From assembly GCF_006715395.1 (NCBI RefSeq), contig NZ_VFNC01000001.1:992001-1056000 (forward strand): a stretch of DNA of 64,000 nt, given 5' to 3'. The number at the start of each line of letters is the position of its first letter. Position 1 is the stretch's first letter. The position numbers and the translations under genes were made by a program. Positions 28,598-37,694 of the stretch are shown here, piece after piece. The notes under the pieces are model-generated. The model did no database searches and was not told the origin of the DNA. It was given only the letters and a program-made list of their open reading frames with translations. The stretch comes from Streptomyces sp. SLBN-31 (GTDB lineage Bacteria; Actinomycetota; Actinomycetes; Streptomycetales; Streptomycetaceae).

Positions 28598-28631
28598 GAG
28601 ACGTACCGGCCCTCCGCTAAGCTCCAATTCC

Positions 28632-30041
28632 ATGCCAGTGCAGTGGGCCGGTTTGTCACCCGAGCTGCTTTTGAACCTCGACCGGGAGAGCGGGCAGCGG
28701 CTGTCCGCGCAGCTGGAGGGCCGGCTGCGGGACGCCATCCGGTCGGGGCGGCTGCGGGCGGGCGAGCGCCTGCCGTCCTCGCGGGAACTCGCGCGGATGC
28801 TGAGCGTGTCCCGGGGACTCGTCCAGGACTGCTACGCCCAGCTCCAGGCCGAGGGCTACCTCGTCACCCGGGTCGGCTCGGCCACCCGCGTGGCGGCCTG
28901 CGCGCAGGTGCCGCAGGCACCCGTGCCGTCGCCGTCCGACGCCGGTCCCCGCATGATCGCCGACTTCCGCCACGGCGTACCGGACCTGACCTCCTTCCCC
29001 GTCTCCGACTGGCTCTGGGCGACCAGGGAGGCGGCGCGGCGCATGCCGACCGCCGAGCTCGACTACGGCGATCCACAGGGAAGTCGGGCGCTGCGCGAGG
29101 TCGTGGCCGGGTATCTGGGCCGGGTCCGGGGCGCCGCGGCCGACCCCGCAGGTACCGTCGTCTGCTCCGGCTACGCCCAAGGGCTGAGCCTCGCCCTGCG
29201 CGCCCTGGCCCGTGCCGGAGTGCGGGTCGTGGCCTACGAGGATCCGGGCGGTCCTGCCACGGCGACGGCGGCCGCGGAGGCGGCGGGGCTGACGGCGGTA
29301 CCGGTCCCGGTGGACGAAGAGGGCCTCGACGTGACGGAGTTGGACGCCACCGGCGCTCGGGCGGTGATCGTCACCCCGGCCCACCAGTGGCCGACGGGCG
29401 TGGTGCTGGCACCCTCCCGCCGCCATGCGCTGATCGAGTGGGCGGCGCGCCGGGACGCCTACGTCGTCGAGGACGACTACGACGCCGAGTTCCGCTACGA
29501 CCGCGGACCCGTGGGCGCGCTCCAGGGGTTGGCCGCGGACCGGGTGATCTCCATCGGCACCGTGAGCAAGTCCCTCGCGCCCGCGCTCCGTCTGGGCTGG
29601 CTGCTGTGCCCGTCCGCCCTCCTGGAGGCGGTCGTCGAGCACAAGCGCGTCGCCGACCGCGGCTCACCCACCCTCGATCAGCTGGCCCTCGCCCGCCTGA
29701 TCGAGTCCGGCCGCTACGACCGCCACCTGCGCCGCATGCGCACGGTGTACGCCGTCCGCCGCACCACCCTCGTCGCCGCCCTCGCCCGACACGCCCCCGC
29801 GGTACGGCTGTCGGGCCTGGCGGCCGGGTTCCACGCGGTGGCCCATCTGCCCGAGGGCGCACAGGAGTCGAGGGTCGTGGCGCAGGCCCGCGGCCGGGGG
29901 GTCGGTCTGTACGGCATGAGCGCCTGCCGGACCTCCGGCGCCGCGGTTCCGCCGCAACTCGTCCTGGGCTTCGGCCATGTGACGCAGAGCGCGATCACCG
30001 AGGGCGTGGCGGCCGTGGCGGACCTTCTCCGCGAGACGTGA
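28632..30041 (+). CDS. MocR/PdxR-type regulator (GntR HTH fused to aminotransferase domain)
   Basis: A 469-residue protein. An N-terminal GntR winged helix ('GRLRAGERLPSSRELARMLS', then 'SRGLVQDCYAQLQAEGYLV') covers about residues 1-85. A fold-type I aminotransferase domain follows, with Asp/Tyr in 'YVVEDDYDAEFRYDR' and the PLP-lysine in 'IGTVSKSLAPALRLGWL'. Family members sense PLP or PLP-amine adducts and control vitamin B6, GABA, taurine or exporter genes. The context suggests control of the divergent MFS gene. The ATG at 28632 overlaps the shared promoter region. Confidence 0.92.
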   Translation: MPVQWAGLSPELLLNLDRESGQRLSAQLEGRLRDAIRSGRLRAGERLPSSRELARMLSVSRGLVQDCYAQLQAEGYLVTRVGSATRVAACAQVPQAPVPSPSDAGPRMIADFRHGVPDLTSFPVSDWLWATREAARRMPTAELDYGDPQGSRALREVVAGYLGRVRGAAADPAGTVVCSGYAQGLSLALRALARAGVRVVAYEDPGGPATATAAAEAAGLTAVPVPVDEEGLDVTELDATGARAVIVTPAHQWPTGVVLAPSRRHALIEWAARRDAYVVEDDYDAEFRYDRGPVGALQGLAADRVISIGTVSKSLAPALRLGWLLCPSALLEAVVEHKRVADRGSPTLDQLALARLIESGRYDRHLRRMRTVYAVRRTTLVAALARHAPAVRLSGLAAGFHAVAHLPEGAQESRVVAQARGRGVGLYGMSACRTSGAAVPPQLVLGFGHVTQSAITEGVAAVADLLRET

Positions 30042-30051
30042 GGGAGAGGGG

Positions 30052-31272
30052 CTACAGCCGCGCCCCTTTGAGCGCCATGTGCAGCAGCAGCCGGTCCTCG
30101 CCGTCGTCCAGGTCGAGGCCGGTGAGCTTCTCGACGCGGGAGAGACGGTAGTAGAGGGTCTGGCGGTGGATGCCCAGTTCCGCCGCCGTGCGGCCCGCCT
30201 GGCCGGCGCGGTCGAGGTACACCTCGGCGGTGCGGGCCAGTTCGCGGTGGGCTGGGGAGAGCAGGGCCTGTACGGCGGGATCGTGCGCCGTCTCCGGGGG
30301 CAGTGCGGTCAGCAGCCGGAACGGGCCGATGTGCGCCCACTCGGCGACCGGGCCGAGCCGGGGCTCGGCCAGGGTCGCCCGCGCCGCGGCCGACGCCTCC
30401 CGCCAGGACGTGCCCAGTTCCGCCAGGCCGGCGCGCGCGGTGGCGATCCCCGCGGCCGCCCGGGCCGGGCCCAGCCGCCCCGCCCGCTCCAGCAGCCGCC
30501 CCGCCGCCGACGTCGCCGGCGTCGGCACGTCCGCCGAACGCAGCCGCACCAGCAGGGCCAGGCACTGGTCGGCGGCCGCCCACGGCAGTGTGCACAGCGC
30601 CGTCGCGCCCGGCACCGTACGCACCGAGGGCGCGTCGTCCGGGTCGGCGGAGGGCCAGGGGGCCACGCAGACCATCGTGTGGGGGCCGTCGGCGCGGGAG
30701 CCGAGAGCGGTGCGCAGCTCGGCCACCGCCATCTCCCGCCGCCAGTCCCGCTCGGCGGTCAGCACCGCGCGCAACTCCCGGGTCAGGTCCGCGCCGTGCT
30801 GGGCCTCGTCGGCGAGCAGGGCGCCGATGCGGACCGTGACCTCCATGGCGGCCGTCAGCTGCCGGTCGGTCGGGCCGGGGTCGGAGTCCAGCAGCCAGAC
30901 ATAGCCGAGGACGATGCCACGGTGGCGTACGGGCAGACAGATCCGCCCCCGGTACACGCCCGCCTCGGGCGTCGGCGGGATACGGACCGGGCCCGTCGCC
31001 CGGGTGATGCCGAAGCCCTCGAACCAGGTGCGGACGGCCGCGGTGGAGCGCCGGGTGAGGATCGAGCGGGTGCGCACGGGGTCCAGCGCCGACGCGTCCA
31101 GCTCGTCCTCGCTGTCGTACGCCCCGAAGGCGATCAGCTCGAAGTCGCGGTTCTCCAGCGTCGCGGGGGCGCCGAGGAGCTCCGAGATCTCGTCGACCAG
31201 TTCCTGGTAGTCACCTGTGTTGTCGGCCGTCACACCGGCATTCTCCCGCACGACCGCAGCCTCTTCATACAT
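30052..31272 (-). CDS. PucR-type transcriptional regulator of proline catabolism
   Basis: A 406-residue protein with a C-terminal PucR HTH_30 domain ('[20 protein letters not shown]' then '[20 protein letters not shown]'), a GGDEF-like middle region and an N-terminal sensor part ('[20 protein letters not shown]'). It is divergent from proline dehydrogenase with 107 bp between. In other bacteria regulators of this type activate the put genes in response to proline; that role is inferred here from position. The ATG at 31272 has no strong SD. Confidence 0.88.
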   Translation of the reverse strand: MYEEAAVVRENAGVTADNTGDYQELVDEISELLGAPATLENRDFELIAFGAYDSEDELDASALDPVRTRSILTRRSTAAVRTWFEGFGITRATGPVRIPPTPEAGVYRGRICLPVRHRGIVLGYVWLLDSDPGPTDRQLTAAMEVTVRIGALLADEAQHGADLTRELRAVLTAERDWRREMAVAELRTALGSRADGPHTMVCVAPWPSADPDDAPSVRTVPGATALCTLPWAAADQCLALLVRLRSADVPTPATSAAGRLLERAGRLGPARAAAGIATARAGLAELGTSWREASAAARATLAEPRLGPVAEWAHIGPFRLLTALPPETAHDPAVQALLSPAHRELARTAEVYLDRAGQAGRTAAELGIHRQTLYYRLSRVEKLTGLDLDDGEDRLLLHMALKGARL

Positions 31273-31379
31273 CTGTCTGAGATCTGCGGCACGGATGCGT
31301 GACAGCTGTCGATGGCTGACGATCGGAGGGATCCTTAGGTTTCACGGTGGTTCTATCTGCTGGTTTGTGGAGGTGCCCC

Positions 31380-32306
31380 GTGCTGGGTCCCGTGATTCTT
31401 GCCGCGTCGCGCAGCGACCGGATGCGACGCCTGATCTCGGCGGCCCCGGTGACCAAGCAGGTCGTCGAGCGCTTCATCCCGGGCGAGACGGTCGACCAGA
31501 TCGTGCCGATCGTCCGCGAGCTCACGGGCAGGGGCCTGGAGCTGACCATGGACGTCGTGGGCGAGGACATCACCCGGCCGGAGCAGGCCGCCGCCGCCCG
31601 CGACGCCTACCTGGAGCTCGTCGAGCGGCTGGGCGAGCTGGAGCTGGGCGACCGCGCCGAGATGTCGGTGAAGCTGTCGATGTTCGGCCAGGCGCTGCCG
31701 GGCGGCCACGAACTCGCCCTCGCCAACGTCCGTCCGGTCGTCGAGGCGGCCGCCGCCATCGGCACGACCGTCACCCTCGACGCCGAGGACCACACCACCC
31801 TCGACTCGATGTTCGCCATCCACGAGGAGCTGCGGAAGGACTTCCCGCAGACCGGCTGCGTCATCCAGGCCTACCTCTTCCGCACCGAGGCCGACGCCCG
31901 CCGCCTCGCCGCGGCCGGCAGCCGGGTGCGGCTGGTCAAGGGCGCCTACAAGGAGCCCGCCGAGGTCGCTTACCAGCAGAAGCACGAGATCGACAAGGCG
32001 TACGTGCGGATCCTGCGGATTCTCATGGAGGGCGAGGGGTATCCGATGATCGGCTCCCACGACCCGCGTCTGATCTCCATCGGGCAGGAACTGGCCCGCC
32101 GGGCCGGCCGCAAGCCCGACGAGTACGAGTTCCAGATGCTCTACGGCATCCGCGGCGACGAGCACCTCCGGCTCGCCGCCGAGGGCCACCGCATGCGCGT
32201 GTACACCGCGTACGGCACCGACTGGTACGGCTACTTCATGCGCCGACTCGCCGAGAAGCCCGCCAACCTGCGGTTCTTCCTGCGCAGCATGATCACCAAG
32301 GGCTGA
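31380..32306 (+). CDS. Proline dehydrogenase
   Basis: A 308-residue monofunctional FAD-dependent proline dehydrogenase, normal length for Gram-positive PutB-like enzymes. Conserved parts include 'SVKLSMFGQALPGGHELA', 'VTLDAEDHTTLDSMF', 'RLVKGAYKEP' and the C-terminal substrate helix 'WYGYFMRRLAEKPANL'. It oxidises proline to pyrroline-5-carboxylate and passes electrons to quinones at the membrane. The GTG at 31380 has GGAGGT five bases upstream. It is 62 bases before P5C dehydrogenase, so the pair forms a proline-to-glutamate operon. Confidence 0.95.
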   Translation: MLGPVILAASRSDRMRRLISAAPVTKQVVERFIPGETVDQIVPIVRELTGRGLELTMDVVGEDITRPEQAAAARDAYLELVERLGELELGDRAEMSVKLSMFGQALPGGHELALANVRPVVEAAAAIGTTVTLDAEDHTTLDSMFAIHEELRKDFPQTGCVIQAYLFRTEADARRLAAAGSRVRLVKGAYKEPAEVAYQQKHEIDKAYVRILRILMEGEGYPMIGSHDPRLISIGQELARRAGRKPDEYEFQMLYGIRGDEHLRLAAEGHRMRVYTAYGTDWYGYFMRRLAEKPANLRFFLRSMITKG

Positions 32307-32368
32307 GGCAGCCCCCTCCCGCCCCCCTCCCCGCGACACCCGCTCACGTACAAGGAGTTACGGAACCC

Positions 32369-34000
32369 ATGGACGCTGTGACCCAGGTCCCCGCCCCCGT
32401 CAACGAGCCGGTGCACGGCTACGCCCCCGGTTCGCCCGAGCGTGCCCGGCTGGAGGCCAAGCTCAAGGAGCTCGCCGAGAACCCGATGGACCTGCCGATG
32501 ACCATCGGCGGCGAGAAGCGGATGGGCGGCGGCGAGCCGTTCCAGGTCGTCCAGCCGCACAACCACAAGGCCGTCCTCGGCACCCTGCGCCACGCCACCC
32601 ACCAGGACGCGCGCGACGCCATCGACGCGGCCCTGGCCGCCGCCCCGGCCTGGCGTGCGATGACCTTCGACGACCGCGCCGCGATCATCCTGCGCGCCGC
32701 CGAACTGCTCGCCGGCCCGTGGCGCGAGACCATCGCCGCGTCCACCATGCTCGGCCAGTCGAAGACCGCCCAGCAGGCGGAGATCGACAGCCCCTGCGAG
32801 CTCGTCGACTTCTGGCGCTTCAACGTCCACTACGCCCGCCAGATCCTGGCCGAGCAGCCCCCGGCCAACTCCCCGGGCGTGTGGAACCGCCTCGACCACC
32901 GGCCGCTGGAGGGCTTCGTCTACGCGATCACGCCCTTCAACTTCTCGGCGATCGCGGCCAACCTGCCCACCGCCCCCGCCCTCATGGGCAACGTCGTGGT
33001 GTGGAAGCCCTCCCCGACCCAGACCCACGCCGCCGTGCTGCTGATGGAGCTGCTGGAGGAGGCGGGTCTGCCCAAGGGCGTCATCAACCTCGTCACCGGC
33101 GACGGCATCGCGGTCTCCGAGGTCGCCCTGGAGCACCGCGATCTCGCCGGCATCCACTTCACCGGCTCCACCAAGACCTTCCAGTACCTGTGGAAGACGG
33201 TCGGCAACAACATCGAGAAGTACCGCTCCTACCCGCGGCTGGTCGGCGAGACCGGCGGCAAGGACTTCCTGGTCGCCCACCCGAGCGCCGACCGCGCGGT
33301 GCTGAAGACCGCCCTCACCCGCGGCGCCTTCGAGTACCAGGGCCAGAAGTGCTCGGCCACCTCCCGCGCCTACATCCCGGCGTCCATCTGGAACTCCGGC
33401 TTCAAGGAGGAGTTCGCGGCCGAGGTCGACTACCTGACCATGGGTGACGTCACCGACCTGGCCAACTTCATCGGCGCCGTCATCGACGACCGCTCCTTCG
33501 CCAAGAACAAGGCCGCCATCGACCGCGCCAAGTCCGACCCGACCTGCACGATCGTCGCGGGCGGCACCTACGACGACTCGGTCGGCTACTTCGTCCGCCC
33601 CACCGTCGTCGAGTGCACCGACCCGGAGAACGAGGTCTTCCGCACCGAGTACTTCGGCCCGTTCCTCGCCGTGTACGTCTACGAGGACGACAAGTACGAC
33701 GAGATGCTGACGCAGATGGAGTCCGTCTCCGACTACGCGCTCACCGGCTCGGTCATCTCCAACGACCGCGCGGCGGCGGCGTACACGATGGAGAAGCTGC
33801 GCTACGCGGCAGGCAACTTCTACATCAACGACAAGTCGACCGGCGCCGTCGTCGGTCAGCAGCCCTTCGGCGGCGGCCGCGCCTCCGGCACCAACGACAA
33901 GGCCGGCGCCCCGCAGAACCTGCTGCGCTGGACGCTGACCCGCGCCATCAAGGAGACCCTGGTCCCGCCGACCGACTACACCTACCCGCACATGGGCTGA
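32369..34000 (+). CDS. pruA: L-glutamate gamma-semialdehyde (1-pyrroline-5-carboxylate) dehydrogenase
   Basis: A 543-residue ALDH-superfamily enzyme of the P5CDH group 1 type. The catalytic Cys is residue 328 in 'EYQGQKCSATSR', the general-base Glu is in 'LVGETGGKDF', and the cofactor region is 'HFTGSTKTFQYLWK'. It oxidises glutamate semialdehyde to glutamate with NAD. The start at 32369 has AAGGAG upstream. The second gene of the proline-degradation operon, closed by a strong terminator. Confidence 0.97.
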   Translation: MDAVTQVPAPVNEPVHGYAPGSPERARLEAKLKELAENPMDLPMTIGGEKRMGGGEPFQVVQPHNHKAVLGTLRHATHQDARDAIDAALAAAPAWRAMTFDDRAAIILRAAELLAGPWRETIAASTMLGQSKTAQQAEIDSPCELVDFWRFNVHYARQILAEQPPANSPGVWNRLDHRPLEGFVYAITPFNFSAIAANLPTAPALMGNVVVWKPSPTQTHAAVLLMELLEEAGLPKGVINLVTGDGIAVSEVALEHRDLAGIHFTGSTKTFQYLWKTVGNNIEKYRSYPRLVGETGGKDFLVAHPSADRAVLKTALTRGAFEYQGQKCSATSRAYIPASIWNSGFKEEFAAEVDYLTMGDVTDLANFIGAVIDDRSFAKNKAAIDRAKSDPTCTIVAGGTYDDSVGYFVRPTVVECTDPENEVFRTEYFGPFLAVYVYEDDKYDEMLTQMESVSDYALTGSVISNDRAAAAYTMEKLRYAAGNFYINDKSTGAVVGQQPFGGGRASGTNDKAGAPQNLLRWTLTRAIKETLVPPTDYTYPHMG

Positions 34001-34014
34001 CACCCGCGGACACA

Positions 34015-34049
34015 CGGACGGGCCGGGTCGCGGCGACCCGGCCCGTCCG
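34015..34049 (+). terminator. Terminator of the proline-catabolism operon
   Basis: A perfect 16-bp stem (CGGACGGGCCGGGTCG with CGACCCGGCCCGTCCG) with a 3-base CGG loop, 14 bases after the P5C dehydrogenase stop and 6 bases before the convergent small gene. Confidence 0.85.
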
Positions 34050-34054
34050 CGTGC

Positions 34055-34261
34055 TCAGCCGGGCATCTCCGTCCGCTCCCACCACTCGTACACCGGCAGG
34101 GTGCCCTCCGCGGTGTCGGCCTGCCGCGGAGTGGGGCGGAAGTGCTCGTAGCCGTTGCGGAGTTCGATCTTCAGGTCGGCGCCGGGTGTGGTGACCGCGA
34201 CGATGCGCGCGGGCAGGTCCCGCGGACCGCCTTCGAGAAGTGCCTTGACCTTGTCGTTCAT
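34055..34261 (-). CDS. Small conserved protein (DUF5988-like)
   Basis: A 68-residue protein: MNDKVKALLEGGPRDLPARI, then 'KIELRNGYEHFRPT', ending 'VYEWWERTEMPG'. The 'V.LEGGP..LP' start and 'GYEHF..T' core match what I remember of DUF5988 small actinobacterial proteins. Function unknown. It lies 48 bases downstream of the oxidoreductase gene on the same strand and may be cotranscribed. Confidence 0.65.
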   Translation of the reverse strand: MNDKVKALLEGGPRDLPARIVAVTTPGADLKIELRNGYEHFRPTPRQADTAEGTLPVYEWWERTEMPG

Positions 34262-34309
34262 GACCTCACCGTTCCCTGTGTCGGATCGGATGCTCCTGCC
34301 GGCCGGGAG

Positions 34310-35257
34310 TCAGTCCGGCAGGACGAGTACGAGGCCGCCCTTGGCGTGCTGGGCCTCGCCCAGTTCGTGTGCCTTGGCCGCCTCGGCGAACGGCACGGCC
34401 GCCTCGACGTGGACGCGGACGCGGCCGCTCGCGAGGAGGGCCGCGACCTTGGCGAGGCGTTCCCCCGAGGGCTCCGCCTGGACGATCGCGAAGCGCATCC
34501 CGCGGGCCTCCACGTCCTCCGGGGACAGGCCGAGGTCGCCCGGGACCGCCGAGAGCAGCAGGCCGTTCGGGCGGAGGGTGTTCAGGGTGCGCGGCCCGAA
34601 GTCGCCGCCGACCAGGTCGAGGGCCGCGTCGATGTCGTGGACGGTGTCGGAGAAGTCCACGCTCGTGTGGTCGACGAGTTCGTCGGCGCCCAGGTCGTAC
34701 AGGAAGCCGTGGCAGTCGGCGCGTTCCGTCGCGACGACGTACGCGCCCTCCGCCTTGGCGAGCTGGACTGCGGTGTGACCGGTGCCGCCGGCCGCCGCGT
34801 GGATCAGCACCCGGCTGCCGGGACCGATCCGGGCGATGTCGATCAGGGCCTGCCAGGCGGTCAGGGCCGCCGTCGGCGCGGCGGCCGCGTGGACGTGGTC
34901 GACGCCGGCGGGCTTCGCGGCGAAACGGTCGGCGGCAGCGGTGACGTGGCCGGCGTATCCGCCGCCGTCGATCATGCCGAAGACCTCGTCGCCGGGGCGG
35001 AAACGGGTGACGGACCCGCCGACGGCCTCCACGGTGCCGGAGACGTCCCGGCCGAGGACGAACGGGGGCTCCCCGAGGAGCGGGGCGGTGCCGGAGCGCA
35101 CCAGCAGGTCGACGGGAGCGATCCCCGCGGCCCGTACCCGCACCAGCACCTCGTCCGGGGCCGGCGCGGGGCGGGGGCGGTCCTCGACGGTCAGGACCTC
35201 CGGTCCGCCGAAGCGGTGCTGCGTGATCACAGTTGTGCGGGGTTGTTCCGTGGCCAT
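34310..35257 (-). CDS. Zinc-independent MDR-family NADP oxidoreductase (quinone oxidoreductase-like)
   Basis: A 315-residue medium-chain dehydrogenase/reductase. The N-terminal GroES-like domain ends at 'FVLGRDVSGTVEAVGGSV'. The Rossmann domain has 'VLIHAAAGGTGHTAVQLAKA', the AxxGxxG NADP motif of quinone oxidoreductases. Structural zinc cysteines are absent. It probably reduces quinones or enones. The frame is open for 487 codons, but the ATG at 35257 has GGGAGGGA upstream and gives the family start 'VITQHRFGGPEVLTVED'. A tandem 11-bp repeat lies just upstream. Confidence 0.9.
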   Translation of the reverse strand: MATEQPRTTVITQHRFGGPEVLTVEDRPRPAPAPDEVLVRVRAAGIAPVDLLVRSGTAPLLGEPPFVLGRDVSGTVEAVGGSVTRFRPGDEVFGMIDGGGYAGHVTAAADRFAAKPAGVDHVHAAAAPTAALTAWQALIDIARIGPGSRVLIHAAAGGTGHTAVQLAKAEGAYVVATERADCHGFLYDLGADELVDHTSVDFSDTVHDIDAALDLVGGDFGPRTLNTLRPNGLLLSAVPGDLGLSPEDVEARGMRFAIVQAEPSGERLAKVAALLASGRVRVHVEAAVPFAEAAKAHELGEAQHAKGGLVLVLPD

Positions 35258-35625
35258 CGGGTCTCCCTCCCGAGTACGGACCGAGTACGGACCTGCGGCC
35301 GACCCGCACGGTCCGTCCATCGTGGCCCCCGGGCTCCGACCCGTACATCGTCCCAGACTTCCCCGGCGTCCGCCGCCTCGAAAGCGCAGCTCAGAGCCGT
35401 GTGACCCAATCCACCGTCTCAGATAGTAGGAAGTCCGAGTAATTGTGGAGACAGACACGGTCGGCTCCCTTAGCTTTGTAGGAGCCGAACGTCTCGCTCG
35501 ACAAGCGAATGGCGGTCCGGAGCCGGGCCCCGAGCAGGTCACCCCTGCGGCACCGCTCCCCGCCCCTTCCGGCGTCTCGTAACCCCCTTTATGGCACTCC
35601 CCGATGTCGAAGGAGTCGATTTCCC
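35258..35625. promoter_or_regulatory. Gap between the oxidoreductase and a small gene
   Basis: A 368-bp divergent intergenic stretch. It contains the perfect tandem repeat CGAGTACGGAC x2 (35271-35292) with an inverted GGTCCGT at 35309-35315, close to the oxidoreductase start. It also contains a dyad TCGGCTCC/GGAGCCGA (35461-35488, 12-base loop). The middle (about 35400-35460) is A/T-richer. These could be regulator sites; no RNA gene is evident. Confidence 0.35.
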
Positions 35626-35757
35626 ATGGCCGAGACGACCGCCCGCCGCCGAGTCCGTCACACCTCCCGTACGAGCGAGTCCGACCGCAAGGCCGCCGCA
35701 GCCGCCCTCCAGCGCGCCCTTGACCGCAGGGACAACGGCGGTTCGACCGGCCACTGA
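35626..35757 (+). CDS. Small basic protein
   Basis: A 43-residue protein (MAETTARRRVRHTSRTSESD to DRRDNGGSTGH) with GAAGGAG about 10 bases before the ATG. It is Arg-rich and Ala-rich with no membrane segment. No domain recognised. It is isolated between divergent and broken genes, so its status is moderate. Confidence 0.5.
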   Translation: MAETTARRRVRHTSRTSESDRKAAAAALQRALDRRDNGGSTGH

Positions 35758-35809
35758 GCCGGGCATCATCCACCAGCCGGGAGCCGCCCGTACGGGGTGC
35801 GGCGCGGAC

Positions 35810-36303
35810 TCACACTCCGCGCCGCACCTCGAAGTGGTCGATGCGCTCGCCGTTCTGCGCCAGCGCCGACACCCTCAGGACCGGCCGGAGGCCGTTCACC
35901 GCCTCCACCGACAGCAGCGAGAAGCCGCGGTAGCGCACCCTCGACCACTCCACCGTCTCCTTGGCGGCCGACCGTGATCCGGTCCACGGAAGGTGCCGAC
36001 GGGCTCGTGGCGCGTCACGAGCGGCTCGTAGCTCTCCCGCACCCCGGACGGGAAGCCGTACAGGTCCCGGCCCCCGCCGCCCGCGGTGACGTAGACCGTC
36101 CCGTCGCGCGTGGGGTCCGTCGAGGCGCCGATGGGGACCGCGCGTCCCACCGCGCCGCCCCGGACGGCGTCCGTCCGCTCGTAGACGTGGTTGTGCCCGT
36201 TGATCACCAGATCCACCTGGTGCCGGGCGAACAGCGGCAGCCACTCGGCGCGCACCCCGCCGTCGGAGGCGTGCGTGGACGTCGAGTAGGCGCAGACACA
36301 GAG
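35810..36303 (-). pseudogene. Broken metallophosphoesterase (purple acid phosphatase-like)
   Basis: Only the C-terminal part of a secreted metallophosphoesterase remains. One frame carries 'VDLVINGHNHVYERTD', the metal-binding GHNHxYER motif, and 'DGTVYVTAGGGGRDLYGF' down to about 35990. Homology then continues in another frame ('KETVEWSRVRYRGFSLLSVE') to the stop at 35810. A single missing base near 35985-35990 explains the shift. The N-terminal half, with the signal peptide and other metal motifs, is absent: homologous sequence begins abruptly near 36295 (CAYSTSTHASDG), next to the leuB promoter. Confidence 0.8.
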
Positions 36304-36398
36304 GTGAACGAGGGATGACGCGTTGACGTGGGCGTCCTCCGATGTCCGTATCGCGGACAAGCCATGTCATCCCATGGGACGAGGAGTAGGGTGCCGAC

Positions 36399-37442
36399 AT
36401 GTCTCGCAGCATCGATCTCGCAGTGATCCCCGGTGACGGCATCGGGCAGGAAGTCGTGGCCGAAGGCCTCAAGGTCCTCTCCGCCGTCCTCCCGCAGGAT
36501 GTGAAGCTGGAGACCAAGGAGTACGACTTCGGCGCCAAGCGCTACCACGCCACCGGTGAGACCCTCACCGACGCCGACCTCGACTCCCTCAAGGGGCACG
36601 ACGCCATCCTGCTCGGCGCGATCGGTGACCCGTCCGTGCCGTCCGGCGTCCTGGAGCGCGGCTTCCTGCTCAAGCTCCGCTTCGCCTTCGACCACCACGT
36701 CAACCTGCGGCCGAGCAAGCTGCTCCCGGGTGTGGCGACCCCCCTCGCCGGTGAGCCGAGCATCGACTTCGTCGTCGTCCGCGAGGGCACCGAGGGCCCG
36801 TACACCGGCAACGGCGGCACCATCCGCAAGGGCACCGAGCACGAGGTCGCCACCGAGGTCTCCGTCAACACCGCCTTCGGTGTGGAGCGCGTGGTCCGTG
36901 ACGCCTTCGCCCGCGCCCAGGCCCGCCCGCGCAAGAAGCTCGCGCTGATCCACAAGAACAACGTGCTGACCTTCGCGGGTCACCTGTGGACGAACGTCTT
37001 CAACAAGGTGGCCGCGGAGTTCCCCGACGTCACCACCGAGTACATGCACGTGGACGCGGCGACCATCTACCTGGTCACCCAGCCCGAGCGCTTCGACGTG
37101 ATCGTCACCGACAACCTCTTCGGCGACATCATCACCGACCTCGCCGCGGCCGTCTCCGGCGGCATCGGCGTCGCCGCGAGCGGCAACATCAACCCCTCCG
37201 GCGAGTTCCCCTCGATGTTCGAGCCGGTCCACGGTTCCGCGCCCGACATCGCCGGCCAGGGCAAGGCCGACCCCACCGCCACGGTCCTGTCCGTCGCCCT
37301 GCTCCTGCGCCACCTCGGCTACGAGGCCGAGGCCGCCCGCATCGACGAGGCGGTCTCCGCCGACCTGGCCGAGCGCACCGGCAAGCCCGCTCGCAGCACG
37401 TCGGAGATCGGCGACGCGCTGGCCGTACGAGTAGCCGGCTGA
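36399..37442 (+). CDS. leuB: 3-isopropylmalate dehydrogenase
   Basis: A 347-residue member of the isocitrate/isopropylmalate dehydrogenase family. It starts '[14 protein letters not shown]'. Substrate-binding Arg residues are in '[16 protein letters not shown]', and the metal/substrate stretch is '[20 protein letters not shown]'. The NAD pocket is '[20 protein letters not shown]'; the HGSAPDIAG motif with downstream acidic residue favours NAD. It oxidatively decarboxylates 3-isopropylmalate in leucine synthesis. The ATG has GAGGAG upstream. A dyad TGTCCG-TATCG-CGGACA (36343-36359) lies in its promoter region. Confidence 0.96.
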   Translation: MSRSIDLAVIPGDGIGQEVVAEGLKVLSAVLPQDVKLETKEYDFGAKRYHATGETLTDADLDSLKGHDAILLGAIGDPSVPSGVLERGFLLKLRFAFDHHVNLRPSKLLPGVATPLAGEPSIDFVVVREGTEGPYTGNGGTIRKGTEHEVATEVSVNTAFGVERVVRDAFARAQARPRKKLALIHKNNVLTFAGHLWTNVFNKVAAEFPDVTTEYMHVDAATIYLVTQPERFDVIVTDNLFGDIITDLAAAVSGGIGVAASGNINPSGEFPSMFEPVHGSAPDIAGQGKADPTATVLSVALLLRHLGYEAEAARIDEAVSADLAERTGKPARSTSEIGDALAVRVAG

Positions 37443-37469
37443 CCGGGCGGATCACTCGAAAAGATTCGA

Positions 37470-37501
37470 AGCCGCCGGGTCACTCGCACCCGGCGGCTTT
37501 C
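37470..37501 (+). terminator. Terminator after leuB
   Basis: An 11-bp perfect stem AGCCGCCGGGT / ACCCGGCGGCT with a 7-base loop followed by TT, 27 bases after the leuB stop. Confidence 0.75.
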
Positions 37502-37577
37502 GCATGTCCCCCGCCGGGTGCCACCATCATCCCCTGGGTCGCATTCACGCCGTTTTCTTCCCCGGCTCCCCGCTTGC

Positions 37578-37645
37578 GATAATCGACCGCGGAGCCGCGG
37601 ATTGAGGGAATGCTCGGACGTCCTAGCACTGGCCACTGGCAGTGA
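37578..37645 (+). promoter_or_regulatory. Possible ilvE promoter and short leader frame
   Basis: GATAAT at 37578-37583 is a good -10 candidate in an otherwise GC-rich gap; the -35 is not convincing. An 11-codon frame ([11 protein letters not shown], 37610-37645) has GAGGGA just before its ATG. It holds only one Leu and no terminator follows it, so it is not a clear attenuator peptide. Confidence 0.3.
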
Positions 37646-37694
37646 GGGGCGTGGCGCGGCCCGTCACTACACAACCGGTGAAGGACAACCACTC

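Noticed and set aside
37610..37645. An 11-codon leader frame before ilvE as an attenuator peptide
   Set aside because: It has a good SD but only one Leu codon, and no U-tailed terminator lies between it and ilvE, so attenuation is not supported.
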